40,541 nt of DNA from Sterolibacterium sp. GTDB taxonomy: Bacteria; Pseudomonadota; Gammaproteobacteria; Burkholderiales; Rhodocyclaceae. How positions within the stretch are numbered: the first letter of the stretch is position 1; each line of letters begins with the position of its first letter. The DNA lies in the NCBI GenBank assembly GCA_018061005.1, contig JAGOVA010000023.1, positions 1-40,541 on the forward strand, written 5' to 3'. Under the pieces are notes generated by a model. That model was not told the DNA's origin. It ran no database searches and was given only the letters and a program-made list of their open reading frames with translations. Of this stretch, positions 15,737 through 24,497 are shown one piece after another. The position numbers and the translations under genes are program-made.

Positions 15737-16492
15737 TCAGGCAAACAAATCAATACGGTCGCTGAAAACAGCCGCCACCCCATCGGCAAATAACCGCTCC
15801 GCTTGATCCGGATGATTGACGGTATAGCAGGCCACCGGCACATTCGCTGCCCGAATTTCGCGCAACTGCTGCCCCTGCAACAAACTGGCCGCACAATGCA
15901 GACTACGACAATCCAGCCGTTTCAGACGTTCATGCCAGTCATCCGGCACCGCTTCAAACAGCAAGGCACGCGCAGGAGAACCCGGCAAACCCGTCACGAT
16001 GCGTGCCGCATCCAGCGCCGTCTGCGAAAAGGATGAAAACAGCAGCGGAATAATCGCCGCGCCACGCGTCGCAGTTTCTGACAAAAAAGCCGCCACCGTT
16101 TGTGCGACCTCGGCACCGGTTTTCACCGCCTGACCACTCGCGGGCTTGATTTCGATATTGGCTGCCAGCCCCAGGATACGACAGGTTTCCAGTGCCTCAC
16201 GCAAAGTCGGCAAAGGTTCCCCGGCGAAAGCACGATGATGATGCCTGCCCGCATCCAGCTCCCGCAGCTGCGCGGCCGTCTGCTGGGCAACCCAGCCATG
16301 GCCATCCGTCGTGCGATCCAGGGTTTCATCATGAATCAGCACCGGCAAGCCGTCGGCACTCAACATGACATCAAACTCAACCGCGCGGATGCCCAGGCGG
16401 GCGGCAATACTCAACCCTACCAGGGTATTTTCCGGTGCCAGCGCACCACCGCAACGATGGGCAATGACGAGAGGATAGTTCCAGTGTGTCAT
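15737..16492 (-). CDS. ugpQ: Glycerophosphodiester phosphodiesterase
   Basis: This 251-residue GDPD-family TIM barrel lacks a signal peptide, so it is cytoplasmic like E. coli UgpQ. It hydrolyses glycerophosphodiesters to sn-glycerol-3-phosphate and an alcohol. The active-site set is visible: His12-Arg13 (IAHRCGG), Glu39 and Asp41 (VEFDV) and His54-Asp55 (LIHDETLDRTTDG). Two adjacent ATG codons are possible; the one at 16492 has GGAG about 6 bases upstream, and the other (16495) is very close to it. It follows the UgpB-like binding-protein gene by 13 bases on the same strand, so they are probably one transcript for glycerophosphodiester or glycerol-phosphate use. Confidence 0.9.
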   Translation of the reverse strand: MTHWNYPLVIAHRCGGALAPENTLVGLSIAARLGIRAVEFDVMLSADGLPVLIHDETLDRTTDGHGWVAQQTAAQLRELDAGRHHHRAFAGEPLPTLREALETCRILGLAANIEIKPASGQAVKTGAEVAQTVAAFLSETATRGAAIIPLLFSSFSQTALDAARIVTGLPGSPARALLFEAVPDDWHERLKRLDCRSLHCAASLLQGQQLREIRAANVPVACYTVNHPDQAERLFADGVAAVFSDRIDLFA

Positions 16493-16505
16493 CATTCACT
16501 CCATT

Positions 16506-17846
16506 TCAGTCATGCTGCAACGCAGCGGCCTGGTCACTGTACAGCGGCGCGCTGTTGGCTCGCCGCATGGCGGTATCCAGTGCTTCCTTGGCAGGCTTGA
16601 GGTTGGCCCAGACCGTCGCCACCTCCTCACCCAGAATTTCCCGCAGACGGGTCAGACCAAAATTATATTTAGCGCGGGTTTTTGCCGGGCTGGCCTGCGC
16701 CAGTCGACGGCTGGCCAATGTCACCAGGGGTTGTGGCGCACCACGCGCCTTCATCGCATTCAATGCGCCGGGGGTCATCGGCAAAAATCCCGTGCCTCGC
16801 AACCACTCGGACTGCACATCCGGGCGCAACATGAAACGGGCAAAATGCGCAGCGGTCAGGTATTCCTCCTTCTTGCGTCCGGCCAGCACCCACAGCCCCT
16901 GCCCGCCAGGCAATATTTTTTCCTGATTCGCGCCATACATGTCGTCATAGAACGGCATTTGCGAAATACCCACATCCAGACCGGCACGCACCGCTTCCGG
17001 ATAAAGTGCGGACTCCCCGGTCATCATGGCGCATTCGCCTGCAAGAAAGCGACGATCGGCCTCGTTGCCCGGGCCGAAATAGCGAAAGTAATGCGCTTTG
17101 TACCAGCTGGACAGCAAGGCCAGATGTTTGACATCCACCATACTGTTGAGCCGAACCTGCGAACGCCCGCCCTTCTCGGCCACCGCCAGCGGCTCGCCGT
17201 GCTGGGTTGAAACATTCTCGAGATGCACCCAGGAAAATCGCGATGTCGTCACGGGACACTTGCTGCCCGCATCAAACAGACTGCCTGCGCGTGCCTGCAC
17301 CTCCAGCCAGGTTTTAGGCGATTCATCCGGATCCAGCCCCGCCTGTCGCAGCACCTTCTTGTTCCACAACAACACAGGCAATGACAGCCCCAGAGGCAAA
17401 GCCTGGATGCGCCCGGCGCCATCATCCACCGCATCGGCAATCAAGGGAAAAAACTGTTTCGCATCGAGCTTTTCAGCGGCCACCGCCATTACCTGATGCA
17501 TGGGTTTGAAGCGCGGCAGCCCATGAAAGAACAACGGGCCGTCATCCGGCTCCAGCAAGGCCATGGTCGGCAAATTGTGCCGTTCCTGGTCATCGAGATC
17601 ATGAACATTCTGCAGAATGACACGCCCCCGCCCCTTCTGCTCGTCGTTAAAGCGCAGAACCAGCGTCGCCAGCGTATCTTGCGGCACACCAGACAACATG
17701 TGTCGCAACACCACATCCTGAGGCAGCCCACGCGAATTCACCGCCGACGTAGCGGCTGGTTTGCCGAACGCCCATGCCGGAACGGTCATGGTAACGACCG
17801 CCATCGCCAGCACCGCCGACGACCTGCTCAACCTCCATCCCTGCAT
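16506..17846 (-). CDS. ugpB: UgpB-like ABC transporter substrate-binding protein
   Basis: This is a 446-residue periplasmic solute-binding protein of the carbohydrate-uptake family. The signal peptide (WRLSRSSAVLAMAVVTMTVP, then AWA) should be cut before FGKP. Several blocks align by eye with E. coli UgpB, the sn-glycerol-3-phosphate/glycerophosphodiester binder: VLLWNKKVLRQAGLDPDESP then KTW, a Trp-Val-His-Leu-Glu-Asn block, and AGECAMMTGESAL. The ATG at 17846 is chosen to give a clean signal peptide, though an upstream ATG at 17876 is possible. It is followed by ugpQ. No UgpA, UgpE or UgpC (permease and ATPase) genes lie next to it, which is unusual. The gene is divergent from the aryl-CoA operon. 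Confidence 0.82.
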   Translation of the reverse strand: MQGWRLSRSSAVLAMAVVTMTVPAWAFGKPAATSAVNSRGLPQDVVLRHMLSGVPQDTLATLVLRFNDEQKGRGRVILQNVHDLDDQERHNLPTMALLEPDDGPLFFHGLPRFKPMHQVMAVAAEKLDAKQFFPLIADAVDDGAGRIQALPLGLSLPVLLWNKKVLRQAGLDPDESPKTWLEVQARAGSLFDAGSKCPVTTSRFSWVHLENVSTQHGEPLAVAEKGGRSQVRLNSMVDVKHLALLSSWYKAHYFRYFGPGNEADRRFLAGECAMMTGESALYPEAVRAGLDVGISQMPFYDDMYGANQEKILPGGQGLWVLAGRKKEEYLTAAHFARFMLRPDVQSEWLRGTGFLPMTPGALNAMKARGAPQPLVTLASRRLAQASPAKTRAKYNFGLTRLREILGEEVATVWANLKPAKEALDTAMRRANSAPLYSDQAAALQHD

Positions 17847-17906
17847 GGCAACGCCCCCCAACCCAAAGAGAGACATTATGCCGCACCCTGCAAGCCGCAG
17901 AATGAC

Positions 17907-17915
17907 TGATAAAAT
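17907..17915 (+). promoter_or_regulatory. Possible extended -10 element of the aryl-CoA operon
   Basis: TGATAAAAT is an extended -10 (TG, one base, TAAAAT) about 90 bases before the ATG at 18004. No convincing -35 is seen, and the operon's first ATG lacks a Shine-Dalgarno. Confidence 0.3.
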
Positions 17916-18003
17916 GATAGTTGAAGCTTGAATATCTGCATCCCGTTCCATCCCTCCTCTTCCGCCACAACCTCACCACTTTACAACCCACGACCCCACA
18001 GCA

Positions 18004-20301
18004 ATGCACATCGCCTGCATCGGCGGCGGCCCGGCCGGTCTGTATTTTTCCCTGCTATTGAAGCAGGCTCGGCCGTCGTATGACATCACCGTTTTCGAAC
18101 GCAACCTGGCCAACGACACCTTTGGCTGGGGCGTGGTATTTTCCGATGCCACGCTGGATGCGCTGGCGGCGGCCGACCCGATCAGCCACTGCCAAATCCA
18201 GCAGCAGATGCGTCACTGGAACGACTGCGCCGTTCTGTTCAAAGGACGGCGCATCGTTTCTGGCGGCCATGGCTACAGTGGCATAGGCCGTCAAGCACTG
18301 CTCAACATCCTGCAACAACGCGCCCGCGAGCTCGGTGTTCGTCTGGTTTTTGAAGCCGACCCCACGCAAACGCACCACGACAAAATCAGCCAGGCCGACC
18401 TGATTGTTGCCGCCGATGGCGCGCACAGCACGCTGCGCGAACGTGATGCCGCGCAGTTTCAGGTGGACGTCCAGCCAGGCCGGTGTCGTTACCTCTGGTT
18501 TGGCACACCCTTGCAGCTCGATGCCTTCACCTTCATCAGCGAACCCAGCGCATGGGGCTGGTTTCAGGCGCATGCCTATCCGTTTGATGCCACCACCAGC
18601 ACCTTCATCATCGAATGCCGTGAAGAAACCTGGCGAGCCGCCGGGCTGGATCGACTGGATGCCACCGCATCGACCCGCTTCTGCGAACAATTATTTTCCG
18701 CCCATCTGCAAGGCCAGCCCCTGCTTTGCAATCTGCGTCATCCGCGCGGCCATGAATGGCTGCGCTTCAACCGCATCACTTGCCAGCGCTGGTTTCATGG
18801 AAACCGTGTATTGATTGGCGATGCCGCACACACCGCGCATTTCTCGGTGGGCTCGGGCACCCGCCTGGCGATGGAAGATGCCATCGCACTCAGCCATGAA
18901 CTGACCCACCTCGCCGCCGATGACCCGCATGCGCTCGCGCAGGCACTGCAACGCTATCAGGACAACCGCCGCCTCGCCGTCCTGCGCTTGCAGAATTCCG
19001 CCAACAACCGCATGGACTGGTTCGAAAACGTGGCACGCTACGCCCATCTCGACGCCGAACAGTTCGCCTACGCGCTGCTGACCAGCAGCCAGCGACTGGG
19101 GCACGCCAACCTGCGGCTGCGTGATGCCGCCTACATCGACGGCATCGAGTCCTGGCTGTCCACCCGCAGCGGCATAACGCCTCCCGCAAACACAGACACT
19201 ACCGTGCCACCCATGTTCACGCCCTTCCGTCTGCGCGATCTCACGCTGATCAACCGCGTCGTTGTCTCGCCGATGGCCATGTATTCCTGCCACGACGGCC
19301 TGCCGGGCGACTTTCACCTGGCGCACCTGGGCAGCCGCGCACTCGGCGGAGCGGCACTGGTGATGACCGAAATGACGGCGGTGAGCCGCGATGCCCGCAT
19401 CACACCGAGCTGCGCCGGGCTATGGAATGACGCGCAGGAGCAGGCCTGGCAACGTATCGTCCATTTTGTACACAGCAGCAGCGCAGCCTGCATCGGTCTA
19501 CAACTGGGCCACGCCGGCGCCAAAGGCTCGACGCAACCCGGCTGGCAGCAGATCGATGCGCCGCTCGCACACGGCAACTGGCCGCTGCTGGCAGCCTCGG
19601 CCCTATCTTACGGGCCGGACAACCAGACCCCGCGTGCCATGACCCGGCAAGACATGGATGAAATCCGCGATGCTTTCTGCCGAGCGACTGAACGCGCCAT
19701 CCGGATCGGCTTCGACCTGCTCGAACTCCATTGCGCTCACGGCTACCTGCTGTCGAGTTTCATCAGCCCGCTCACCAACCAGCGGGAAGACGAATACGGC
19801 GGCAACCTGGAAAACCGTCTGCGCTACCCGCTTGAAATCTGTCACGCCCTGCGCGCGCTCTGGCCTGCCGGAAAGCCGCTGGCGGTGCGTATCTCGGCAC
19901 ATGACTGGGTGGCTGGCGGAACCACCCCGGATGATGCCGTCGTTTTATCAAGGCGACTCCGCGAGCTCGGGGTTGACCTGGTCGATGTCTCCTCCGGCCA
20001 GACCACGCGCGCCGCCCGCCCCGTTTATGGCCGCATGTATCAAACCCCGTTTGCTGACCGGATTCGCAACGAAGCCGGTATTGCCACCATGGCCGTCGGA
20101 AACATTTCCGAGGCAGACCAGGTCAACACCATCATCGCCGCCGGACGTGCCGACCTCTGCGCCATCGGCCGCCCCCACCTCGCCGACCCCGCCTGGACCT
20201 TACGGGCGGCGGCGGCACAAGGCTACCGACCCACCACCTGCCCGCCCCAATATCAAAGCGGCCAGGAACAACTCGAACGTCAGTTAAGACCCTCATCATG
20301 A
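18004..20301 (+). CDS. Aryl-CoA monooxygenase/reductase (salicyloyl-CoA 5-hydroxylase or 2-aminobenzoyl-CoA type)
   Basis: This is a 765-residue fusion of two flavoproteins. Residues 1 to about 390 are a PHBH-type FAD monooxygenase, with GGGPAG near the N-terminus ([13 protein letters not shown]), [11 protein letters not shown] in the middle and the second FAD motif [14 protein letters not shown] near residue 272. Residues from about 400 are an Old Yellow Enzyme-type FMN barrel ([20 protein letters not shown], His503 in GHAGAKGS, the [11 protein letters not shown] and [14 protein letters not shown] blocks). This architecture and size are those of 2-aminobenzoyl-CoA monooxygenase/reductase of Azoarcus and of annotated salicyloyl-CoA 5-hydroxylase/oxidoreductases. 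Which substrate is used cannot be decided: no CoA ligase is in the window. The stop overlaps the MarR start (ATGA). No Shine-Dalgarno is seen at the start. Confidence 0.85.
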   Translation: MHIACIGGGPAGLYFSLLLKQARPSYDITVFERNLANDTFGWGVVFSDATLDALAAADPISHCQIQQQMRHWNDCAVLFKGRRIVSGGHGYSGIGRQALLNILQQRARELGVRLVFEADPTQTHHDKISQADLIVAADGAHSTLRERDAAQFQVDVQPGRCRYLWFGTPLQLDAFTFISEPSAWGWFQAHAYPFDATTSTFIIECREETWRAAGLDRLDATASTRFCEQLFSAHLQGQPLLCNLRHPRGHEWLRFNRITCQRWFHGNRVLIGDAAHTAHFSVGSGTRLAMEDAIALSHELTHLAADDPHALAQALQRYQDNRRLAVLRLQNSANNRMDWFENVARYAHLDAEQFAYALLTSSQRLGHANLRLRDAAYIDGIESWLSTRSGITPPANTDTTVPPMFTPFRLRDLTLINRVVVSPMAMYSCHDGLPGDFHLAHLGSRALGGAALVMTEMTAVSRDARITPSCAGLWNDAQEQAWQRIVHFVHSSSAACIGLQLGHAGAKGSTQPGWQQIDAPLAHGNWPLLAASALSYGPDNQTPRAMTRQDMDEIRDAFCRATERAIRIGFDLLELHCAHGYLLSSFISPLTNQREDEYGGNLENRLRYPLEICHALRALWPAGKPLAVRISAHDWVAGGTTPDDAVVLSRRLRELGVDLVDVSSGQTTRAARPVYGRMYQTPFADRIRNEAGIATMAVGNISEADQVNTIIAAGRADLCAIGRPHLADPAWTLRAAAAQGYRPTTCPPQYQSGQEQLERQLRPSS

Positions 20302-20819
20302 GCAAACACAAAAAACCCAGCGACAGCGAAACCCGCGCCCACAGCGAACATGCCGATGAACTGCGGCTGTGGCTGCGGATGCTGGCCTGCACTAATCTGG
20401 TCGAAGGCCATGTCCGCACCCGCTTGCGTCAGGATTTCGACATCACCCTGCCGCGTTTCGACCTGATGGCGCAACTCGAACGGATGCCGCAGGGCATGAA
20501 GATGGGGGAACTCTCCCGCCGCATGATGGTGACCGGCGGTAACGTCACCGGCATTACCGACCAGCTGGTGGAAGAAGGGCTGGTCAAGCGCATGGACAAC
20601 CCCGAAGACCGCCGCGCCTACATCGTCAGGCTGACCCCCAAAGGCCGCAAAATTTTTACCGAGATGGCGAAGGCGCATGAACAATGGATCGTCGAACTGC
20701 TCTCCGGCCTGAGCACCGAGCAGCGTGACCAGCTTTACGGCCTGCTGGCCATCCTCAAATCCCATGCTGCCACCGTGGCCACACCCCCACCCATCGGCAA
20801 AGACAAAACCGCCTCATGA
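20298..20819 (+). CDS. MarR family transcriptional regulator
   Basis: This is a 173-residue winged-helix repressor. The recognition region ([20 protein letters not shown]) is followed by the MarR wing signature, [21 protein letters not shown] short polar N-terminus and C-terminal dimerisation helices flank it. The start overlaps the monooxygenase stop by four bases and its own stop overlaps the crotonase start by four bases, so the three genes are translationally coupled. MarR proteins inside aromatic-acid operons usually respond to the aromatic acid or its CoA ester, so control of this operon is inferred. No clear operator was found upstream of 18004. Confidence 0.92.
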   Translation: MSKHKKPSDSETRAHSEHADELRLWLRMLACTNLVEGHVRTRLRQDFDITLPRFDLMAQLERMPQGMKMGELSRRMMVTGGNVTGITDQLVEEGLVKRMDNPEDRRAYIVRLTPKGRKIFTEMAKAHEQWIVELLSGLSTEQRDQLYGLLAILKSHAATVATPPPIGKDKTAS

Positions 20820-21646
20820 TAAAAAAACCTTCTTCTGCTGCACAACATGTCGCACAACACTTTTTGTGGCAGGTCGATGCAAACACGCAGGTCGCCACAC
20901 TCACACTGCATCGCCCGGAACGCAAGAACGCCCTGAGCTTTGCCACCTACGAGGAACTGCACGCGCTTTTCGGCCTGCTGGATGTAGCGCATGACATCCA
21001 TGCCGTCATCGTGACGGGTGCGGCAGACAACTTCTGTTCTGGTGGCGACGTCCACGACATCATCGGCCCGCTCACCCGCATGGCCATGCCCGAGCTGCTC
21101 GAATTCACCCGACTGACCGGTGCGCTGGTCAAAGCCATGCGCGCCTGCCCACAACCCCTCATTGCGGCGATCGACGGCGTATGTGCCGGGGCCGGCGCGA
21201 TGATTGCGCTGGCCTGCGATCTGCGGCTGGGCACAACGCGCAGCCGCAGTGCCTTTCTGTTTACCCGGGTCGGCCTGACCGGTGCTGACATGGGCGCCTG
21301 CGCTTTGCTGCCCCGCGTGATCGGCCAGGGACGCGCCGCCGAACTGCTGTATACCGGACGCACGCTGGGCGGCGAGGAAGCCGAGCACTGGGGGCTGTTC
21401 AACCGTCTGTGCCCGCCCGAAACCCTGCTTGCTGAAGCACGCCATCTGGCGACCGAACTGGCGAGTGGCCCTCGCTTTGCTCACCGTATGACCAAACGCA
21501 TGCTGCATCGGGAATGGAACATGAGCCTGGATGATGCCATCGATGCCGAAGCCGATGCCCAGGCGATCTGCATGCAGACCGAAGATTTCCGCCGCGCTTA
21601 TCAGGCCTTCGTCGCCCGCGAAAAACCTCGTTTCGAAGGCAACTGA
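20816..21646 (+). CDS. Enoyl-CoA hydratase/isomerase family protein (crotonase fold)
   Basis: This 276-residue crotonase-fold enzyme is the last gene of the aryl-CoA operon. The oxyanion-hole segments are visible ([11 protein letters not shown] and [20 protein letters not shown]). The two glutamates used by true enoyl-CoA hydratases are not in their usual places. Instead Asp158 ([18 protein letters not shown]) aligns by spacing with the Asp of PaaG-type ring isomerases and of 4-chlorobenzoyl-CoA dehalogenase. An isomerase or ring-processing step after dearomatisation by the upstream monooxygenase/reductase is therefore more likely than simple hydration; this is inference. The start is fixed by the ATGA overlap with marR. 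It converges with the M20 gene, 23 bases away. Confidence 0.85.
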   Translation: MIKKPSSAAQHVAQHFLWQVDANTQVATLTLHRPERKNALSFATYEELHALFGLLDVAHDIHAVIVTGAADNFCSGGDVHDIIGPLTRMAMPELLEFTRLTGALVKAMRACPQPLIAAIDGVCAGAGAMIALACDLRLGTTRSRSAFLFTRVGLTGADMGACALLPRVIGQGRAAELLYTGRTLGGEEAEHWGLFNRLCPPETLLAEARHLATELASGPRFAHRMTKRMLHREWNMSLDDAIDAEADAQAICMQTEDFRRAYQAFVAREKPRFEGN

Positions 21647-21669
21647 AGCCTGCAAAAATCAAGCAAACA

Positions 21670-22851
21670 TCAAACCGGTAACGCCCGTTTCACCAGCCGT
21701 ACCCAATAGGCGATGCCCAGCGGAATGATTTCGTCATTGAAATCATAATGCGGGCTGTGCAGCATACAGCCGCCCTGCCCGCCCCCGTTCCCGTTCCCCA
21801 GCCAGGCATAACACCCCGGCCGCTCACGCAACATGTAAGCAAAATCCCCCGCCCCCATGCTGGGTCGCAGATCAGTACGCACCCGGGCCGGCCCCAGTGT
21901 CTGTGCGGCCACTTCAGCGCACAGAGCCGTCTCAGCCAGGCTATTGATGGTGGGCGGATAACCGTGTTCGTAATCGAGGCTGACATGCACCCCATGGGTT
22001 GTCGCGATACCCTCGCAGACGCGACGCATCGCGGATTCCATCAGTGACTGCTGCGCCTCGCTGAAGGTACGCACCGTGCCGCCCAGGCACGCCGTTTCGG
22101 GCAGCACGTTATCGGCATGCCCCGCATGAAAACGCGTCACCGAAAGTACGGCCGGTTCCTGTGGATCGGTATGGCGCGCCACCAGCATTTGCAAGGCCTG
22201 CACCAGAGCCGCACCTGCCAGCACCGTATCCGTCGCCTGATGCGGCATCGCGGCGTGCCCACCACGCCCAGTGATCACTATTTCAAAACGATCCGCCCCA
22301 GCCATCAGCGCGCCCGGAAGCACCGCCATTTCACCCACCGGCAGCCCCGGCCAGTTGTGCAGGCCATACACCGCATCCATCGGAAAACGCTTGAACAAGC
22401 CCTGCTCGATCATCACCCGCGCCCCGCCTTCGTGTTCCTCGGCTGGCTGAAAAATGAAATGTACCGTGCCATCGAAACGCCCGGCATGACGCAAAGCCAC
22501 CAGGGCTTCAGCCGCCCCCAGCAACATCGCCGTATGACCATCATGGCCACAGGCATGCATCTGCCCCGGATGCGTCGAACGATGCGCGCAGGCATTCAGC
22601 TCTTCGAGCGGCAACGCATCCATATCGGCACGCAGACCGATGGCACGGCGACTGCTCCCCACTTGCAGCGTCCCCACAACCCCCGTGCCCGCCAGCCCAC
22701 GCTGCACCATCAGCCCCAGTTTTTCGAGGTGCTGCGCGACGATCTCGGCAGTACGCCATTCCCCAAATGCCAGTTCGGGGTGAGCATGAATGTCACGACG
22801 GATCGCTGCGATGCGTGGCGTCAGTTCGGGAAGAATTTCATCGAGTGTCAT
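21670..22851 (-). CDS. M20 family amidohydrolase (hippurate hydrolase-like)
   Basis: This is a 393-residue metal-dependent amidohydrolase of the M20D group, which cleaves N-acyl amino acids such as hippurate, N-acetyl amino acids or indole-3-acetyl amino acids. The metal-binding motifs are visible: Asp76 in LRADMDALP, Cys101 and His103 in HACGHDGHT, and Glu138-Glu139 in FQPAEEHEGG. No signal peptide is present, so it is cytoplasmic. AGGAGG lies 4 bases before the ATG at 22851. The TetR regulator ends 27 bases upstream on the same strand and probably controls it. Proximity to the aryl-CoA operon (convergent, 23 bases) hints at an aromatic N-acyl substrate, without proof. Confidence 0.88.
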   Translation of the reverse strand: MTLDEILPELTPRIAAIRRDIHAHPELAFGEWRTAEIVAQHLEKLGLMVQRGLAGTGVVGTLQVGSSRRAIGLRADMDALPLEELNACAHRSTHPGQMHACGHDGHTAMLLGAAEALVALRHAGRFDGTVHFIFQPAEEHEGGARVMIEQGLFKRFPMDAVYGLHNWPGLPVGEMAVLPGALMAGADRFEIVITGRGGHAAMPHQATDTVLAGAALVQALQMLVARHTDPQEPAVLSVTRFHAGHADNVLPETACLGGTVRTFSEAQQSLMESAMRRVCEGIATTHGVHVSLDYEHGYPPTINSLAETALCAEVAAQTLGPARVRTDLRPSMGAGDFAYMLRERPGCYAWLGNGNGGGQGGCMLHSPHYDFNDEIIPLGIAYWVRLVKRALPV

Positions 22852-22878
22852 ACGGCCTCCTGCAGAATGATGGATGAC

Positions 22879-23577
22879 TCAAGTCACAGAAACACCAATT
22901 TCATGGCTGTCGAAGCCACCGTCGATCAACAGGGCAAAAATCGACATGGCATCGGTCAGCCGTGTCGATGCATGCAGGCCGTAATGAAATAACGAGACCC
23001 CCAGCGCACCGCCAAAAAAGGCCACGATCAGATTTTCAGTGCTCAACGCCGGGTTCAGCTCACCATTGCGCTTGGCATCCTCGAACATGTTGATCAACGC
23101 AATGTAAATGCCGTCATTCTGCCTGGGCAGTTCGGCCAGCAACTCCGGATGACGGCGCGTTTCGATCGGAACCGCCGCCAGAAACCCGGTGACCGTAGGA
23201 TCACGATCGGCCGCCGTAGCCGATGCCATCAGGATGCGTCGGAATCGTTCCCGCAACGTCGAACACTCCTCCAGCGCACGCAGATACTCCGGCAACAGCA
23301 CGCTTTGCGCGTCGGCCAGGGTCGCCGCGTAGAGCTCCAGTTTGGAGGCAAAGTAGGAATACAAGGCGGCATGCGTCATGCCCACTTCACGCCCGACATC
23401 CTTGAAGGTCGTTTGCGAATAGCCTTTCTCGGCGAATTGTCGCCGTGCGGCCTGCAGGATCAGCGCGAGATTGGCTTCCTTGTTGCTGCCTCGTGGACGC
23501 CCCACTCGCGCAGGCTTGTGCACGACCTGCGGCACAGTCGTTGCTGGTATTTTTTTCCCGACCGGATGCGCTGTCAT
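22879..23577 (-). CDS. TetR family transcriptional regulator
   Basis: This is a 232-residue TetR-type repressor. A basic N-terminal arm (KPARVGRPRGSNKE) leads into the helix-turn-helix TTFKDVGREVGMTHAALYSY. The ligand domain is not recognised as a specific class. The ATG at 23577 is chosen over one 14 codons upstream because AGGA lies about 8 bases before it. The regulator is probably co-transcribed with the M20 amidohydrolase, its likely target. It is divergent from the next TetR gene. Confidence 0.87.
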   Translation of the reverse strand: MTAHPVGKKIPATTVPQVVHKPARVGRPRGSNKEANLALILQAARRQFAEKGYSQTTFKDVGREVGMTHAALYSYFASKLELYAATLADAQSVLLPEYLRALEECSTLRERFRRILMASATAADRDPTVTGFLAAVPIETRRHPELLAELPRQNDGIYIALINMFEDAKRNGELNPALSTENLIVAFFGGALGVSLFHYGLHASTRLTDAMSIFALLIDGGFDSHEIGVSVT

Positions 23578-23602
23578 CAATTGTCCTTTGGAACAGGCTT
23601 TG

Positions 23603-23608
23603 ATTATA
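23603..23608 (-). promoter_or_regulatory. Possible -10 box of the M20-associated TetR gene
   Basis: A consensus TATAAT on the minus strand lies 26 bases before the chosen start codon. The -35 region is weak, so the call is tentative. GGCATCA repeats just upstream could be operator halves. Confidence 0.4.
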
Positions 23609-23694
23609 TCGGGCATCAACAGGCATCAGTGCCCCCCATCACAGCCCCATACCGCCACCATATCTCACCCACAACACAAACCAGCAAAACCCCG

Positions 23695-23734
23695 TTGACA
23701 CCGAGAATAAACACATGTTTAATCCGATAAACAT
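23695..23734 (+). promoter_or_regulatory. Promoter with overlapping TetR operator
   Basis: A consensus -35 TTGACA (23695-23700) and -10 TTTAAT (23718-23723) are spaced 17 bases apart. Over the -10 lies a palindrome with perfect 7-base arms, ATGTTTA-N6-TAAACAT (23715-23734), and a third half-site, TAAACA, at 23708-23713. The layout is that of an autoregulated TetR promoter. It also shows that the ATG at 23715 cannot be the start codon. Confidence 0.75.
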
Positions 23735-23762
23735 TCACTTATTTTCGATCCGGCCACCACGC

Positions 23763-24458
23763 ATGTCTGCCCTCTCCATAGCCACTGAGCGCGCTCGCAT
23801 CACCCCGACCCGCGCAGCCGCGCTGGCAGAACGTGCGGCGTTTACCGACGGGCAGATCCTCGATGCCGCCGAACTGCTGTTCGCCCGCCACGGGCTGCGC
23901 GGCACACGGGTACGCGAAATCGCCCAGGCTGCCGGCGTGAATGAAGCTACGCTCTACAACTATTACAAAAATAAGGAAGCGCTCTACGAAGCCGTGATCG
24001 AACGGGGCATCCAGCCCATCATCGACACCGTGCGACGCACTTCCGAAGGGGACAATTCCCCCGAAAACATCCGCACGGCGGCGCAACAGATCATCACCCA
24101 GTTGCAGCAACGTCCTTACGTCAGCCAGTTGCTGTATCTCGAAGCGATTGCCGATGGCGAGCATCTGCAACGCCTGGTCGAACGCTGGCTGAAGCCTTTT
24201 GCTGCTGCCATCACCCAGCAGTTCGAAAAGCGCGCACCACAGCTCGAACGCCAGGATTACCCGCAGGTTGTCGAACTGTTCTGGCATTTGTCATTCGGCC
24301 ATTTCGCCATTGCGCCAATGTTGAAGCAGACCTTTGGCATAGACCCATTCGCGGATCAGCGGATCGAACGGCAAATTGCTTTCGTCGAAACCATCATCGG
24401 CAGCCTGTTTGCCGACTCCGGTCTGCCTGCAACGCCCTTCACTGCCGCACCCCTTTGA
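23763..24458 (+). CDS. TetR family transcriptional regulator
   Basis: This is a 231-residue TetR regulator with helix-turn-helix TRVREIAQAAGVNEATLYNY and a C-terminal domain of the common TetR_C type. The frame opens at 23715, but that codon lies inside the -10/operator, so the next ATG (23763, about 33 bases after the predicted transcription start) is used; no clear Shine-Dalgarno is seen there. The FAD oxidoreductase begins 39 bases downstream and is its likely co-transcribed target. The effector is unknown. Confidence 0.87.
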   Translation: MSALSIATERARITPTRAAALAERAAFTDGQILDAAELLFARHGLRGTRVREIAQAAGVNEATLYNYYKNKEALYEAVIERGIQPIIDTVRRTSEGDNSPENIRTAAQQIITQLQQRPYVSQLLYLEAIADGEHLQRLVERWLKPFAAAITQQFEKRAPQLERQDYPQVVELFWHLSFGHFAIAPMLKQTFGIDPFADQRIERQIAFVETIIGSLFADSGLPATPFTAAPL

Positions 24459-24497
24459 TTTCAACCCGCTCACACTTAACCCATTGAGGAGAAAAGC

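Noticed and set aside
23715-23762. First 16 codons of the TetR frame
   Set aside because: The ATG lies within the -10 and operator of the promoter at 23695-23734, so it should not be transcribed.
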